Shown: positions 29,390-29,931 of the stretch, in pieces
Position numbering within the stretch: the stretch's first letter is position 1
How the letters are laid out: the number at the start of each line of letters is the position of its first letter
DNA from: CAYLLN01 sp036496265
GTDB taxonomy: Bacteria > Planctomycetota > Planctomycetia > Pirellulales > Pirellulaceae
Length of the DNA: 29,931 nt
NCBI GenBank assembly: GCA_036496265.1
Contig: DASXLL010000014.1
Span: 1 to 29,931 of the forward strand
Direction of reading: 5' to 3'
Made by a program: the position numbers and the translations under genes
The notes under the pieces: model-generated
What the model was told of the DNA's origin: nothing
Seen by the model: the letters and a program-made list of their open reading frames with translations, nothing else
Databases searched by the model: none

Positions 29390-29931
29390 TCATTGGGCAA
29401 ACCGCTCCTGAAAAAACGCCACCGCTCGCTTCGCCGCTTCCTTCGACTCCGGAATATCCGGACGGCCGAAATAAAAACCGTGCGGACCATTATCCGGCTC
29501 ATAGGTCTCGACCTGCTTGCCAGCTTGCTTCAGTTTGCCGACATAAGCCGCGATGATCGACGGCGGTGAGTTGTCGTCGTTCCGGCCATTGATGACGAGA
29601 ATCGGGCACCGAACGCCCTCGATCTCCGTCATCGCCGAGCTATAGCCATACTTGGCCGGGTTCTTGGCAATTTCTTCCGCCGTGGCCCCACGTTCCTTTT
29701 CCATATCGCCGACCAGCTTCGTCAAAATCTTAACGACCGGTTCTTTGCCCGCAGTCGCCGCTCTCTTTATTTCAATCAAGTCCATCGCCGCCGGAGCACA
29801 GAGCACCGCACCGGCCACATCAAGCCTCGACACGAGCCGCGACGAAACATTCGCGCCGTGGCTGCCACCCATCAGACCAATTCGCTTAGCATCGACAAAC
29901 GGCATTGCCGTCAGCGCCTTCACCGCCAGCA
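29390..29931 (-). CDS. Alpha/beta hydrolase (prolyl oligopeptidase/dienelactone hydrolase-like), partial
   Basis: Only the C-terminal part lies in the window; the frame is open beyond the right edge. It contains the nucleophile elbow IGLMGGSHGANV with Ser in GxSxG, an acid site in LVINGRNDDNSP, and the catalytic His in NGPHGFYF, so the triad is complete. The arrangement KALTAMPFVDAKRIGLMGG is typical of acyl-peptide hydrolase or dienelactone hydrolase-like enzymes. The substrate is unknown. A GTG at 29923 is an internal in-frame codon and not a supported start. Confidence 0.88.
   Translation of the reverse strand, partial: LAVKALTAMPFVDAKRIGLMGGSHGANVSSRLVSRLDVAGAVLCAPAAMDLIEIKRAATAGKEPVVKILTKLVGDMEKERGATAEEIAKNPAKYGYSSAMTEIEGVRCPILVINGRNDDNSPPSIIAAYVGKLKQAGKQVETYEPDNGPHGFYFGRPDIPESKEAAKRAVAFFQERFAQ

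Overview
The window looks like chromosomal DNA of a planctomycete, probably a Pirellulales-type relative. The G+C content is moderately high. The indicators are a DUF1549/DUF1553 secreted protein with a CxxCH motif, a DUF11 (OmcB-like) cysteine-rich envelope protein, a PhoPQ-activated pathogenicity-related (PqaA-type) hydrolase, tandem secreted amidohydrolases, and many short interspersed palindromes and heptanucleotide repeats. The assignment rests on gene families and repeat style, because there is no rRNA gene or other strong phylogenetic marker here.

Region 1 (1-4670) is accessory DNA. A gene-free left end carries heptamer tandem arrays. It is followed by what reads as a decayed type II restriction-modification island: a vsr remnant without a start codon, an unknown 178-aa gene, an XRE/C-protein-like regulator with two operator palindromes laid over a leaderless-type promoter, an HNH nuclease that overlaps the regulator by ATGA, and a 5-methylcytosine methyltransferase cut off before motif VIII. 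A REP-associated tyrosine transposase (RAYT) sits between nuclease and methyltransferase. It is framed by nested inverted REP units and hairpins, 661 bp in all, and its outer end lies 26 bp from the methyltransferase stop. A non-coding stretch with seven elements of ATGCAT symmetry, three of them exactly 10 bp apart, closes the region.

Region 2 (4671-13780) is secreted catabolism and housekeeping. It holds two amidohydrolase-family genes on the minus strand (one a 1061-aa double module), a PqaA-like hydrolase coupled to a RecA/KaiC-like ATPase, an unknown small gene, and a DUF1549/DUF1553 protein.

Region 3 (14003-17690) holds a fatty-acid desaturase convergent with a compact minus-strand operon: lipB-like, lipA, HEPN protein, 91-aa BolA-like candidate, stand-alone lipoyl-like domain. 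LipA has all expected cysteines. The LipB-like protein lacks both catalytic residues (Cys and Lys), and the lipoyl-like domain lacks the modified lysine. A HEPN protein with an RxxxxH motif is embedded in this operon. This is the most unusual intact gene set in the window.

Region 4 (17889-23068) is core: smpB, thyA, a small conserved-looking gene, aroB, a FixJ-type response regulator without a kinase beside it, and dprA.

Region 5 (23171-29931) is envelope-related: a minus-strand set of three exported proteins (DUF11 protein and two paralogous proteins), an exported protein with a heptamer repeat inside its coding sequence, a MacB/FtsX-type ABC permease, and the C-terminal part of an alpha/beta hydrolase that runs off the window.

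A recurring theme is that short palindromes (arms of about 7-9 bp, loop of 2-4 bp) lie at gene ends and also inside coding sequences. The N-terminal regions of LipA, the DUF11 protein and the 330-aa exported protein are partly encoded by repeat DNA. The hairpins flanking the RAYT have the same design as these dispersed palindromes.
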